64,000 nucleotides of DNA from Fluviicola sp. (GCA_031260455.1 JAIRJW010000007.1:1-64000); one strand, 5' to 3'; positions 1 to 9,895 are shown, counted from the first letter of the stretch. The notes: generated from the sequence alone by a model not told the origin. Numbers and translations: made by a program.

Positions 1-2184
1 ACTTCATCGCCGAATCTGAGTGGAACAACCGGAGCGACAGTTACTGCAACACCTCCGTCCACTCCGGGAACTTATATTTACACGGTGAACTCTTCGGGAG
101 GAAATCCGCTATGTCCGTCGCCTACTTCAGCAACTGCCATCATTACAGTGACATCCTGTGGAGGATGCACGATAACTGCCGGAAACAGTGGAGATGTTTG
201 TGAAGGAACGCCGACATTTAACCTGACTGCCACTAATGTAGCCGGAGCAACATTCAACTGGGTTGGTCCGAACGGGTTTACTTCCAATGTGCAAAACCCG
301 GCTTCTGTTCCGGTACCGTCCACTCCCGGTTCTTATACATATACTGTTACGGCAACGGTAGGGGGCATTCCATGTACTTCAACTACTACTTTGGTTGTCA
401 ATCCAATACCAACGGTCACAGCTCCTCTGACGAGTTTGTGCGTCGGATCAACAGTTACATTAACGGGCTCCGGAACGGCTCATGTTTCTACACCCTGGGC
501 ATCGTCGAATGCTTCCGTTTCAACGGTTTCTTCAACAGGAATGGTTACCGCCACAGCTCCGGGAACGACGACAATCACTTATATGAACTCCGGATCCTGT
601 ACCCAAACGCAAACGATCGCGGTTGCAGCCAGTCCTGCAGCGAGTATTTCAGGAACTGCAGCCATTTGTTCGGGAGCAAGTACAACTCTGACATTTACCG
701 GAACTCCGGATGCAATCGTAACCTACCAGGCCGGAGGGTTGAATCAAACAATTGAGCTGGATACGAGTGGAAATGCAACGATTTCCGTTTCTCCGGTCAA
801 TACAACGACATATTCACTGCTCAGCGTGCAAATACCTGCCGGATGCAGTTCTGCTGTTTCCGGATTCGCGACGGTTACGGTTTCATCGTTTCCGGCAGCA
901 GATGAGGTTGCTCCGATTACTGTTTGTGCGGGCAGTAATGTTCTTGTTCCGGCTTTTACTTCAACACTTTCCGGAACTATATTTGTCTGGTTGAATGATA
1001 ATACATCCATTGGACTGGCTGCTAACGGAACAGGTTCGGTTGCCTCTTTCGCAGCTTTGAATACAGGAACGAATCCAAACAATGCAACGATTACAGTTAC
1101 TCCAATATTGAATGGTTGCACAGGAGAAGCTATTACTTTCACGATCACTATAAGTCCTCTGCCAGTTGCAAATGCAGGAATTGATGTTTCTTTATGCCAG
1201 GGTACTCCTGGAGTGAGCCAGATCGGGCAAGCTTTTGTTGCGGGAAACTCCTATTCCTGGTCGCCAGCAAACGGATTAAGTGATGCAGCAATTGCTAACC
1301 CAGCCTTCAGTACTTCGATTCCGGGAACAACGAATTACACCTTGACGGTAAGTAATGCTTTCGGATGTACTAACTCCGATGTGGTAACGGTAACTATTTT
1401 CGCATTGCCGGTCGTTTCTTTTTCCAGTAATATCACCGCGGGATGTAATCCGCAGTCGATCATTTTTACGAATAACAACGCGAATTCGGTGAATTGTGTT
1501 TGGAACTTCCAGGGCTTCGGAACGCAAAATGGCTGTGGACCTGTTACACAATTGTACAATGATGCGGGAGTTTTCGATGTGGGACTGACTATTACGGATG
1601 TAAACGGTTGTACGAATACTGCTTCCAATACCGGAATGATTTCGATCTATCCGCAACCGGATGCCTCGTTTAGTGTTAATCCAACGCAGACAAGTATTAC
1701 TGATCCGTATTTTGTATTCACGAATACTTCTATATCGGCAACGAATTATTCCTGGAATTTTGGAGACGGAACAATCTCTTCGCTGATGAATCCGACGCAT
1801 ACTTATCCGGAAATATCAACTTCCTATCAGGTGATGCTTTATGCAATGTCCGGACCTTGCGTTGATTCTGCCTGGGTAATAGTGGAAATACAGGACGAAT
1901 TGTTTTATTTTATTCCGAATGCGTTTACGCCGGATGGGGATGAGTACAACAATGTTTTCCTGCCGGTATTTAATAACAGTTTCGATAAGCAATCCTACAC
2001 CATGCTGATTTTCAATCGTTGGGGCGAAATTCTTTTCGAATCCCGCGATCTGGCTGTGGGCTGGGACGGAACCTACATGGGAGAAACGTGTAAGGAAGGG
2101 CAATACGCGTATAAGATTGTAATCAAGCACCGGAACAGGGATAAACGGATTGAAGTGGTCGGACACGTGAATCTGCTCCGGTAA
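1..2184 (+). CDS. T9SS-sorted surface protein with Ig-like/PKD repeats and CHU_C C-terminus (5' end outside window)
   Basis: The reading frame is open from base 1, so the true start lies upstream. The visible ~727 residues are Ser/Thr/Gly-rich beta-sandwich repeats. A BIG2-like segment ends in TATAPGTTTITY, and a PKD-like segment carries the YSWNFGDGT motif. The last ~90 residues match the gliding-motility-associated C-terminal (CHU_C) pattern: PNAFTPDGD, then FNRWGEILFE, then WDGTY, ending in GHVNLLR. In Bacteroidota this domain marks cargo exported across the outer membrane by the type IX secretion system. The protein is probably a large adhesin; its ligand cannot be read from sequence. Similar C-termini occur in the genes at 14163 and 61664. 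Confidence 0.9.
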   Translation, partial: TSSPNLSGTTGATVTATPPSTPGTYIYTVNSSGGNPLCPSPTSATAIITVTSCGGCTITAGNSGDVCEGTPTFNLTATNVAGATFNWVGPNGFTSNVQNPASVPVPSTPGSYTYTVTATVGGIPCTSTTTLVVNPIPTVTAPLTSLCVGSTVTLTGSGTAHVSTPWASSNASVSTVSSTGMVTATAPGTTTITYMNSGSCTQTQTIAVAASPAASISGTAAICSGASTTLTFTGTPDAIVTYQAGGLNQTIELDTSGNATISVSPVNTTTYSLLSVQIPAGCSSAVSGFATVTVSSFPAADEVAPITVCAGSNVLVPAFTSTLSGTIFVWLNDNTSIGLAANGTGSVASFAALNTGTNPNNATITVTPILNGCTGEAITFTITISPLPVANAGIDVSLCQGTPGVSQIGQAFVAGNSYSWSPANGLSDAAIANPAFSTSIPGTTNYTLTVSNAFGCTNSDVVTVTIFALPVVSFSSNITAGCNPQSIIFTNNNANSVNCVWNFQGFGTQNGCGPVTQLYNDAGVFDVGLTITDVNGCTNTASNTGMISIYPQPDASFSVNPTQTSITDPYFVFTNTSISATNYSWNFGDGTISSLMNPTHTYPEISTSYQVMLYAMSGPCVDSAWVIVEIQDELFYFIPNAFTPDGDEYNNVFLPVFNNSFDKQSYTMLIFNRWGEILFESRDLAVGWDGTYMGETCKEGQYAYKIVIKHRNRDKRIEVVGHVNLLR

Positions 2185-2244
2185 AAAGTAAAAAACGTAG
2201 GCTTTGACTCTGTTCAGTCTGCAGTTTTTTAAGAGAATACCTAT

Positions 2245-2275
2245 AAAAAAGGTCTGATCATTATTTGATCAGACC
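2245..2275 (-). terminator. Intrinsic terminator of the metal-efflux operon
   Basis: A perfect 10-bp stem (GGTCTGATCA / TGATCAGACC, 5-nt loop) at 2251-2275 is followed, reading the minus strand, by six T residues. It lies 33 bp past the stop of the RND pump gene and between convergent genes, so it probably ends the efflux transcript. Confidence 0.8.
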
Positions 2276-2307
2276 TTCAGTGAGAAGCTTCCCGCACTCA
2301 TATAGCT

Positions 2308-5300
2308 TTATTTGGCCTTTTGGGTCAACTTTTTAGTTTCTCGGAGATGCAATGCCTTATGATAAATAATAGGGAAGACCAGTAAGGTGAAGATGGTTGC
2401 CGTAACCAGTCCTCCGATGATAACGATAGCCAATGGTTTCTGGCTTTCAGAACCGATTCCGCTGCTCAGTGCGGCAGGAAGTAGTCCGATTGCCGCCATC
2501 AGTGCAGTCATCATAACGGGGCGCGTTCTGACTTTCACTGCATTGACAATCGCCTGACTCAGATCATCGATTGATTTGGCTTGTTTGTGGAACTCCGAAA
2601 TCAGAATTACCCCATTTTGCACACAAATTCCGAAGAGTGCAATGAAACCGACTCCGGCTGAGATTCCGAAATTCATCCCGGTGATGTGCAACGCCAGAAT
2701 TCCACCAATGAGCGCAAAAGGGACATTTATCAATACATATGCTGCATCTTTTGCATTGTTGAACATAATAAACAGAAGAATGAAAATCATAATTAAACTA
2801 ATCGGTACTACCTGTGACAAGCGCTTACTGGCACGTACCTGATTTTCAAATTCTCCTGTCCAGCCTAATTTATATCCTGCCGGAAGTTTGATATGTGCAT
2901 TGACGTTGTGCTGAGCTTCGGCAATCGTACTTCCCAAATCACGCTCGCGGACAGAGAATTTTACCCCGATGAAACGCTTGGTATTGTCGCGATAAATAAA
3001 AGCCGGGCCGGTAATTTGCCTTACCGTTGCCACCTCTTTCAATGGAATACGGTTTCCTGTAATGGTCGGAATCATCAGCATCAGGATGTCTTCTTCGTTC
3101 TTACGGAAGTCTTTATCGTAGCGGATCCGGATATCGAATTTCTTTTCTCCCTCATATTTCTGAGTAGCTGTTTTCCCTCCGATTGCCATTTCTATTACCG
3201 CCTGAGCCTCTGATTTTGTAATACCATAGATCGCCATTTTTTCTTCATCCAGAACTACACTCATTTCCGGCTGACCGATATTCCGGAGAATTCCGACATC
3301 CTTGATTCCCGGAACATCTTTGATTTGTGCAATGACCTGGTTGGCATATTCATCCAGTTTATTCAGGTCGTCACCGTAAATTTTAATGGCGTTGGAAGCT
3401 TTGATCCCGGCTGCCGCTTCAGCTACGTTATCAATAATCGGCTGAGAGTAATTGAAGGTAATTCCCTGATATTTACTCAGGCTCTTATCCATTTCATCCA
3501 CGATCCCATCCATGGTAATTTTCCGCTTCCATTCTTCTTTCGGATATAAATCTACCTGGAACTGAACGAAGTAGAATCCATTTGGATCCGTTCCGTCATT
3601 GCTTCGTCCGGTTTGAGAAAGTACTTCTTTTACTTCAGGGAATTTTTTCAGTTTTTCCCGCAGTTCATTCGTCAGTTTCACACTTTCGGTCAGAGAGGTA
3701 CTCATCGGCAACTCAGCGGTTACCCACAATGCTCCTTCGTTTAGTGGTGGCAGGAATTCTGTTCCCAGCCAGCGGGTGGAAATCATTGTAACAGCGAAAC
3801 AGGAAATGGCGATAAGCAACGTGAGTTTCTTGTGTTTGAAAGTCCATCGGAAACCGTTCCCGATAATCCGACTAACGAAACGCGTGACGAAATTATCTTT
3901 CTCGCGCACATTTTTGCGGAGCAGGATGGAACTCATTACCGGAACGAGTGTCAGAGTAAAGATCAATGCTCCCAGCAGGGCAAAACCAAGTGTCCAGGCA
4001 AGAGGAGAGAACATTTTTCCTTCCACTTTTTCGAAGGAGAAAATTGGGAGTAATGCGGAAATAATAATCAGTTTGGAGAAGAAAATGGCTTTCCCCATCT
4101 GGATTCCAGTGTTGCGGATCAATCCCAGTTTAGCCAGTTTATTAAAGCGTTCCATTCCCATTTGATGGGCTTTGTGATCAAGTGCGACAAAAATTCCCTC
4201 GACCATGACGACGGCTCCGTCAATAATGATTCCGAAGTCAACAGCGCCTAATGAAATCAGATTGGCACTCATGCCTTTTAGTTTGAGCATGAAGAAAGCA
4301 AACAATAAGGATAAAGGAATAATCACTGCAACAATGACCGTTGTACGCCAGTCGGCCATGAACAGGAATACTACCACGGTTACCAGCACGATTCCTTCAA
4401 TGAGGTTGTGCATCACGGTTTCCGTACAATAGGTCATTAGGTTATCCCGGTCGTAAAATGTTTTCATTTTTACGTCCGCAGGAAGTGTTGAGGTATTCAG
4501 CTCATCTATTTTTTCTTTTACACGAGTCAAAACTTCACTTGGGTTTTCACCTTTTCGCATCACGACGATTCCTTCCACCACATCGTCTTCTTTACCTAAT
4601 CCGACTTGTCCTACACGTGGTGCACTGGCTTCCTGAACCGTAGCTACATTTTTGACCAGCAACGGGTTTCCGTTGAAAATATCAACAATGGTGTTTTCAA
4701 TGTCTGATTTGTTATCGATGAGTCCGATTCCGCGAACGACGTATGCCTGACCGTTTTTTTCAATTACATCACCACCCACATTCAGGTTTGAACGGCTCAC
4801 GGCATTGTATAATTCCAGGGGAGTGAGGTCGTATTGCTGCAGTTTTACAGGATCGACTGAAATCTCGTAAATTTTTTCCTGCCCCCCGAATGCTACTACA
4901 TCGGCAACTCCGGATACACTTCGCAGCTCGCGGTCAATTGTCCAGTTCTGAATGGTCAGCAAATCGCGTGAATCCCGGTCCTTGCTGGTGAGAATGTAGC
5001 GAAAAATTTCCCCGGTCGGACCATAGGGAGGTTGCACATCCGCGTCCACTCCGTCAGGGAGCTGCACGTTTTTGAGCAAATTGTTGACTTGCTGCCGGGC
5101 AAAGAAATCATCTACGTCATCTTCGAAAATAACTTTGATTACAGAAAGCCCAAACATGGTCACACTGCGCACGTTAGTTTTCTTCTGAACACTGTTCATG
5201 GCGATTTCTATCGGCGTAGTTACAAAACGTTCCACTTCTTCGGCGCTTCGTCCGTTCCATTCGGAAACAATGATAATTTGTGTATTGGTAACATCCGGGA

Positions 5301-5424
5301 ATGCTTCAATCGGAATCCGGATGTAGCTGATTACTCCTGCAATGATGAGCAATCCGACCCAAAAAAACGTGAAAAACTTGTTTTTGAGGGAAAATGAAAG
5401 AATACTTTTGATGAAATTGTTCAT
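2308..5424 (-). CDS. HME-family RND heavy-metal efflux pump (CzcA/CusA type)
   Basis: At 1038 aa this is full length for an inner-membrane RND proton/metal antiporter. An N-terminal membrane helix (about residues 12-33) is followed by a periplasmic region and two blocks of transmembrane helices. The heavy-metal proton-relay motif DFGIIIDGAVVMVE lies near residues 397-410, with both Asp and the Glu present. The three methionines that bind Cu/Ag in E. coli CusA do not appear to be kept at the equivalent places, so a divalent cation such as Zn, Co, Cd or Ni is more likely; this is inference from alignment by eye. It is the last gene of the operon, 10 bp after the adaptor gene. Together with that adaptor and the TolC-like protein it would form a tripartite pump. 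Confidence 0.93.
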   Translation of the reverse strand: MNNFIKSILSFSLKNKFFTFFWVGLLIIAGVISYIRIPIEAFPDVTNTQIIIVSEWNGRSAEEVERFVTTPIEIAMNSVQKKTNVRSVTMFGLSVIKVIFEDDVDDFFARQQVNNLLKNVQLPDGVDADVQPPYGPTGEIFRYILTSKDRDSRDLLTIQNWTIDRELRSVSGVADVVAFGGQEKIYEISVDPVKLQQYDLTPLELYNAVSRSNLNVGGDVIEKNGQAYVVRGIGLIDNKSDIENTIVDIFNGNPLLVKNVATVQEASAPRVGQVGLGKEDDVVEGIVVMRKGENPSEVLTRVKEKIDELNTSTLPADVKMKTFYDRDNLMTYCTETVMHNLIEGIVLVTVVVFLFMADWRTTVIVAVIIPLSLLFAFFMLKLKGMSANLISLGAVDFGIIIDGAVVMVEGIFVALDHKAHQMGMERFNKLAKLGLIRNTGIQMGKAIFFSKLIIISALLPIFSFEKVEGKMFSPLAWTLGFALLGALIFTLTLVPVMSSILLRKNVREKDNFVTRFVSRIIGNGFRWTFKHKKLTLLIAISCFAVTMISTRWLGTEFLPPLNEGALWVTAELPMSTSLTESVKLTNELREKLKKFPEVKEVLSQTGRSNDGTDPNGFYFVQFQVDLYPKEEWKRKITMDGIVDEMDKSLSKYQGITFNYSQPIIDNVAEAAAGIKASNAIKIYGDDLNKLDEYANQVIAQIKDVPGIKDVGILRNIGQPEMSVVLDEEKMAIYGITKSEAQAVIEMAIGGKTATQKYEGEKKFDIRIRYDKDFRKNEEDILMLMIPTITGNRIPLKEVATVRQITGPAFIYRDNTKRFIGVKFSVRERDLGSTIAEAQHNVNAHIKLPAGYKLGWTGEFENQVRASKRLSQVVPISLIMIFILLFIMFNNAKDAAYVLINVPFALIGGILALHITGMNFGISAGVGFIALFGICVQNGVILISEFHKQAKSIDDLSQAIVNAVKVRTRPVMMTALMAAIGLLPAALSSGIGSESQKPLAIVIIGGLVTATIFTLLVFPIIYHKALHLRETKKLTQKAK

Positions 5425-5434
5425 ATTTCCCGTT

Positions 5435-6532
5435 TTAATCGTTTAACGCGTCGTAGATCAGCAGGCCGTTTTTCGAAATAATCTTTTCTCCCGGTTTCAA
5501 TCCGTGTTTGATATAGGAGATATCTCCCAGCTGGCGATACACTTCCACTTCACGTGTCTCAATGTCGTGGCGGTTTTTGAAGACCATGATCCAGTATTTG
5601 CTCTTGTCAAAAATGATGGAAGATGAGGGAATAGTCACCATTTGCTCATTTTCAGAATAATGGACATCTACCGTACAATTCATTTCGGGTTTCAGCTTAA
5701 AGTCTTCGTTAGGCAGTGAAATACGGATTTTCATAGATTTAGTCTGAGCGTCAATCACGTTGTAAATCTTCTGAATTTTAGCTTTATACGGACGATCCGG
5801 GAAAGCCAGTGTTTGTACCGTTACATCATAACCTTCTTTGATTTTACTGATATCGATTTCGTTTACATTTGCTACAGCCCAGATTTCCTTGGTTTCCGCA
5901 ATCGTAAACAAAGCTTCGGAGTCCGTTGAACGCAATTGCTCATTCTGGAAAAGTGTTTTGGTGATCACGAAACCGCTCATTGGAGCTATAATGTCATAGG
6001 CTGAACCCGATTTCAGATTGTAGATCGAGTAGATTTCATTGATGCGCTTCAATTCTGCTTTTGCCATTTCCAGCTCCTTGGCTGCAACAATTACATCTTT
6101 TTCGGAGTTGAGTTTCCCGTTAAACAAATCTTTGGCAACCTGCAGGTTTTTCTCTGCTGTTGCTACGGCACTGACTGCATCCAGGCGTTCTTTTTGAAAA
6201 CCTGCGATTTCCACACTCTGAATACTTGCCATGATTTGCCCTTGTTTCACATAATCTCCCAGTCCTACATTGATGGAAGTTACAACTCCGCTGAGAATCG
6301 GGTAAATCTGAGCCATTTTATTGTTATCGGCTTCGATTTTTCCAAACAGGCGAATGCTGTTTTTAACATCCTGGTTGCTGGCTGTATAGAACTCACATTT
6401 TTTGAGCATTGTATCACTCATGGAGAAAGTATCGATACTTTCTTCCTGTTCTTTGCTGCCGCATGCACTCAAAATGATTAAGCAAAGTGCCATTCCGGCT
6501 TGAATACTAAATTTATATCGTCTTGTTTTCAT
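5435..6532 (-). CDS. Efflux RND periplasmic adaptor lipoprotein (CzcB/CusB type)
   Basis: This 365-aa protein begins with a lipoprotein signal whose lipobox (LSAC) places the modified Cys near residue 24. The body has the membrane-fusion-protein order. First comes a half-lipoyl motif (YPILSGVVTSINVGLGDYVK), then an alpha-helical hairpin around residues 115-165, then a second half-lipoyl motif (IIAPMSGFVITK), then beta-barrel and membrane-proximal domains. Such adaptors link the RND pump to the outer-membrane channel. The gene starts 1 bp after the TolC-like stop codon and ends 10 bp before the pump gene, so the three are cotranscribed. No His/Met-rich N-terminal metal-binding stretch is obvious. 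Confidence 0.92.
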   Translation of the reverse strand: MKTRRYKFSIQAGMALCLIILSACGSKEQEESIDTFSMSDTMLKKCEFYTASNQDVKNSIRLFGKIEADNNKMAQIYPILSGVVTSINVGLGDYVKQGQIMASIQSVEIAGFQKERLDAVSAVATAEKNLQVAKDLFNGKLNSEKDVIVAAKELEMAKAELKRINEIYSIYNLKSGSAYDIIAPMSGFVITKTLFQNEQLRSTDSEALFTIAETKEIWAVANVNEIDISKIKEGYDVTVQTLAFPDRPYKAKIQKIYNVIDAQTKSMKIRISLPNEDFKLKPEMNCTVDVHYSENEQMVTIPSSSIIFDKSKYWIMVFKNRHDIETREVEVYRQLGDISYIKHGLKPGEKIISKNGLLIYDALND

Positions 6533-6533
6533 C

Positions 6534-7784
6534 TTAATAAATATCTTTTCCGGTTAATAGATTGATTTGTTCCGCGGAGATCACCAATTGTGTTTTAATA
6601 CGCACCAATTCAGCCAGTACGCTGTTATATGATTCGAAGAAGTCTATAAACTCAATGATAGAAACGTTTCTTTTCTGAAAGTTCATGCTCATCCCTTCAA
6701 CCGTTTTTTCAAAATCGTCGTTGTATAACTCGTGCGATTTTTTGTATTCCGAAACAGTTTGGATATAGTAAGCATAACTGTTGTTGATCCTGCTCACAAT
6801 CTCGTTTTCCTTTGCCTGAAGATTATATTGAGCTTCCTGCAATTGGTATTGTGAAGTTTTGATATTTCCACGGTTGCGGTCCCAAAGCGGAAGCGGAATT
6901 GCAATTCCGGTGTTGACCTGATTGTTGAAAGCACCACCACGCTGATCATACGAAGCAAAGAAATTGATGTCAGGCACTGCCGCACGCTTCTGGTAACTCA
7001 GGTATTGCTCTGCCAGTATCTTGTTTTGCTTCATAACCAGTAATTCCGGTAAGTTTTCCTGTGCCACATTCTGAAGATTGCTTACAGATGCAGGCGTCAG
7101 GTAATGATCCAGGCTTGCATCCGGTGAATCCGGCAAAACAAAAGAACTGGTTTGAAGCAGGATTTGCAGATCGGTTTGAGTCAAAATGTATTCCTTGAAC
7201 AACTCTGCGCGGTCATTGTTCAGCTGAATGTAAGCTCCTTTCAGGCGCACTACTTCTTTTAAAGGGATATTTCCTTTATTGGCCTGTACTTCATAGGATT
7301 TCAACAAGGTATCCAGTAAATTCAGCTGTTTGGCATATTTTTTCAGAAGAAAATCCTGCTGGCCAATTGTATACAAATCACTGTGTAACCGAAATTTGAG
7401 TTCTCTGACCAATTGCTGAAATTCCAGTTCGGCAATTCCCGTATTGGTTTTGGCGATTTCGATTTCAGCCCGTCTTTTCCCCCCCAGGATAATTAATTGC
7501 TCCAGCTGGAAATTCTTTTCTCCGGTTTTACCGACATGAAAAGCCTGTTTATTCTCCGGGTCGTAAGCATTGATGTCTGCCGTGAAAATGGGATTCGGGT
7601 AAACTTTTGCCTGGAGAATCTGCGCTCTTTTCGCTTCAATATTCATAGAAGCCGCTAAGAGGTAATAATTCTTCGTTAAAAAAATACTGTCAGCTTTCTG
7701 TAAACTGAGGTGCAAAGTATCTTGTGCAAACAGTCTCACCGAGACCAGAAGTATTAGGAATAGTGATGATCCTACTTTTTGCAT
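6534..7784 (-). CDS. TolC-family outer-membrane efflux protein (CzcC/CusC type)
   Basis: This 416-aa protein has an N-terminal signal peptide ending near LFAQ and two long alpha-helical repeat halves typical of OEP/TolC channels. LQLEQLIILGGKR-like segments are near residues 90-105, and the final helix ends in ISAEQINLLTGKDIY. It would form the outer-membrane duct of the tripartite metal pump. It is the first pump gene, 72 bp downstream of the kinase stop codon. That gap holds a tandem direct repeat that looks like a response-regulator site, so the pump genes may have their own promoter as well as read-through from the regulators. Confidence 0.92.
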   Translation of the reverse strand: MQKVGSSLFLILLVSVRLFAQDTLHLSLQKADSIFLTKNYYLLAASMNIEAKRAQILQAKVYPNPIFTADINAYDPENKQAFHVGKTGEKNFQLEQLIILGGKRRAEIEIAKTNTGIAELEFQQLVRELKFRLHSDLYTIGQQDFLLKKYAKQLNLLDTLLKSYEVQANKGNIPLKEVVRLKGAYIQLNNDRAELFKEYILTQTDLQILLQTSSFVLPDSPDASLDHYLTPASVSNLQNVAQENLPELLVMKQNKILAEQYLSYQKRAAVPDINFFASYDQRGGAFNNQVNTGIAIPLPLWDRNRGNIKTSQYQLQEAQYNLQAKENEIVSRINNSYAYYIQTVSEYKKSHELYNDDFEKTVEGMSMNFQKRNVSIIEFIDFFESYNSVLAELVRIKTQLVISAEQINLLTGKDIY

Positions 7785-7804
7785 GCGTTTGAATTTTTAA
7801 AGTA

Positions 7805-7841
7805 CAAATTAACTTTTTAGCACCTTAAAAACACCTTAAAA
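7805..7841 (-). promoter_or_regulatory. Tandem 11-bp-period direct repeat: candidate response-regulator operator and promoter
   Basis: The plus strand shows CACCTTAAAA at 7821-7830 and again at 7832-7841, exactly 11 bp apart. On the coding strand this is TTTTAAGGTG twice. OmpR/PhoB-type regulators typically bind two direct half-sites spaced about 11 bp. Just downstream on the minus strand (7812-7805) is TTAATTTG, one mismatch from the Bacteroidota -7 element TAnnTTTG, so the repeats would cover the -33 region. That layout suits activation. The pairing with the adjacent regulator is inference. Confidence 0.6.
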
Positions 7842-7856
7842 TGAGTAAAATTTAGC

Positions 7857-9209
7857 TTAAGACAAGGTTATACGAAAACGGTTGAAGCTTTTTGAAACCG
7901 GTTCGTAAACAATCGAACCTCCATGCATGGTAATGATTTTGTTAACAAAAACGAGCCCTAATCCGAATCCTTTTTTTCCTGTACTGTTCTTTCCGCGGAA
8001 AAAATGTTTGAACAGGTAATTGACTTCTTGTCTGGTCAGTATTTTGCCCTTGTTTTCGAAATTGATCTCCAGTTGCTCCTGACTTTTGATGCGGATCATA
8101 GCATGTTTGTCGGAACTGTAATGGATGCAGTTTTCCATCAGATTGGACATGGCGGCTTTAATCAGACGTGAATTTCCGGTAACTTCCAGCTGGTTTTCAT
8201 CAACCGGTTCTTCGTAATCTACCGAAAACACGAAATCGGGATACACGTTTTTCAGGCTATCTGAAATATCAAAGATTAGTTCATCGATGCGGAATCGTTC
8301 GGTAAATGATTCATGGGAGGTTTCAATTTTGGCAATTTCCAGCAGGGAATTGATGATTTCACTTAAGCTCCGTGTATCTTCCTTTTGGTTTTGGATGAGT
8401 CGTTTAAGCTCTTCGGGATCTGCTTCTTTTTCAATACGTTCAAAATTGGAAACAAGAATGGCAATCGGGGTTTTTAATTCATGCGAAATATGATGAATGG
8501 CGTGCTTTTGAAAAGCAAAGGCATCATTCATCTTCAGCATGAGCTCGTTGAATACAATTGTAAGCACGGCAATTTCATCGTGCGTACCTGTAAAAGGAAT
8601 CGGTTCGGGTTTGGCATCAAAGTCGTAATTGCTGATCCGGGATGTAATTTCTTCCAGCGGAGTGGTGATCTTTCGCGAAATGTAGAAACAGACCAAAACA
8701 ATGATAATGGTAATTCCGATGAAGGTCAGTAACAGCACATACCTCAAAAAACGCAGCTTGGAGTAACCGAAATCATCATAAGCCTTGCTGATCCCGTAAT
8801 AAACTTTCCCTCTTCGTTCAATGTAGGTACCCACTACATCATAGAGCCCGTCTTTAGTTTCGATCCACTTGTTTTTCGGAGTGAGATGAACGAGAATGTT
8901 TTTGGATACAGGAACCGGAATATCAACGATATTGGAATAAATCAGACGCTTATTCCTGTTGAAAAGCAATAGTTTTTCGTTGTACAGCTTGTTGATGTTA
9001 ATCTGGTCCATGGCATGGATGATATCTTCATCCGTTTCTTTGACATCTGACAAAAACTCGAGTGTTGTAGAAATTTTGTCTTTTTGCCGCATCTGAAAAC
9101 TTTCTTCGCGTTGTTCCGAAAAGAGCAGGTAAACGGCAATAAAGGCAACAGCCGTTATTGCCGGAATAATTAGTGAAAAATAAAGCAATATTTTTTTGCG
9201 GATACTCAT
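7857..9209 (-). CDS. Membrane sensor histidine kinase (HAMP/HisKA/HATPase)
   Basis: This 450-aa kinase has a membrane helix at about residues 8-30, a periplasmic sensor of ~125 residues, and a second helix near residues 155-178. A HAMP linker follows, then a HisKA domain with the phospho-acceptor in HHISHELKTP (His near residue 243). The ATPase carries an N box (LMENCIHYS) and G box (GFGLGLVFV). Its start overlaps the response-regulator stop by 4 bp (ATGA), which implies translational coupling. Position directly before the pump genes suggests it senses the exported metal in the periplasm, like CusS/CzcS. The sensor domain shows no clear metal-binding cluster, so the signal is inferred. Confidence 0.92.
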   Translation of the reverse strand: MSIRKKILLYFSLIIPAITAVAFIAVYLLFSEQREESFQMRQKDKISTTLEFLSDVKETDEDIIHAMDQININKLYNEKLLLFNRNKRLIYSNIVDIPVPVSKNILVHLTPKNKWIETKDGLYDVVGTYIERRGKVYYGISKAYDDFGYSKLRFLRYVLLLTFIGITIIIVLVCFYISRKITTPLEEITSRISNYDFDAKPEPIPFTGTHDEIAVLTIVFNELMLKMNDAFAFQKHAIHHISHELKTPIAILVSNFERIEKEADPEELKRLIQNQKEDTRSLSEIINSLLEIAKIETSHESFTERFRIDELIFDISDSLKNVYPDFVFSVDYEEPVDENQLEVTGNSRLIKAAMSNLMENCIHYSSDKHAMIRIKSQEQLEINFENKGKILTRQEVNYLFKHFFRGKNSTGKKGFGLGLVFVNKIITMHGGSIVYEPVSKSFNRFRITLS

Positions 9210-9895
9210 TCTGAATCGAAATAATAACCGTACCCGATTTTTGTTTTGATACTTTGTTTTCCGAAAGGCTTATCCACCTTACCTCTCAGAAAATTAATAT
9301 ATACTTCGATCGTGTTGGTATTGGCATCTACGATATTTCCCCAGATTTCTTTCACCAGGTCTTGCTTCGATACCAGTTCTCCTTTGCATTCCACCAGTTT
9401 CAGCAGGATTTGAAACTCGCGCGGAGTCAGCGGAATTTCTTTGCCTTGCCGACTCACTTTTTTCGTTGCCCGGTTGATAACGATATCATCTGCTACCAGT
9501 GAATTATTTTCTGCGGAACCTTTCCCGATTGTTTCGCTGCGTTTGATGAGCGACCGGATGCGCAGCAGCAGTTCCCGCATGTAGAAAGGCTTGGTGAGGT
9601 AATCGTCTGCGCCGGAATCGTAACCCTGAACTTTATCTTCCAATTCGTCAAAAGCCGTGAGTATGATAACGGGAGTATGCTTGTTGAAAGTGCGGAAACT
9701 GGTGCATACTTCGTAACCATTTTTTCCCGGCAGGTTAATATCCAGGATGATACAATCGAATTCTTTTTTTCGAAGCAGTTTTTCGGCAATGATCCCGTCG
9801 TAGGCAAATTCGACCTGCATGTTTTCTTCCAGCAGCGCATCACTGATGTTGCGGCTTAAAATAGAGTCATCTTCGATTAATAAAATGCTTTTCAC
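9206..9895 (-). CDS. OmpR/PhoB-family response regulator
   Basis: The receiver domain has the acidic pair near residues 9-10, the phospho-acceptor Asp in IILDINLP (residue 52 with this start), and the conserved Lys in LTKPFYMREL. A winged-helix DNA-binding domain fills the last ~100 residues (LTPREFQILLKLVE). There is no ATG. GTG at 9895 gives the usual N-terminus MKSILLIEDD; a TTG one codon upstream is the alternative. It is the first gene of the five-gene metal operon and pairs with the overlapping kinase gene. It probably activates the pump promoter through the direct repeat at 7821-7841. Confidence 0.92.
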   Translation of the reverse strand: MKSILLIEDDSILSRNISDALLEENMQVEFAYDGIIAEKLLRKKEFDCIILDINLPGKNGYEVCTSFRTFNKHTPVIILTAFDELEDKVQGYDSGADDYLTKPFYMRELLLRIRSLIKRSETIGKGSAENNSLVADDIVINRATKKVSRQGKEIPLTPREFQILLKLVECKGELVSKQDLVKEIWGNIVDANTNTIEVYINFLRGKVDKPFGKQSIKTKIGYGYYFDSE

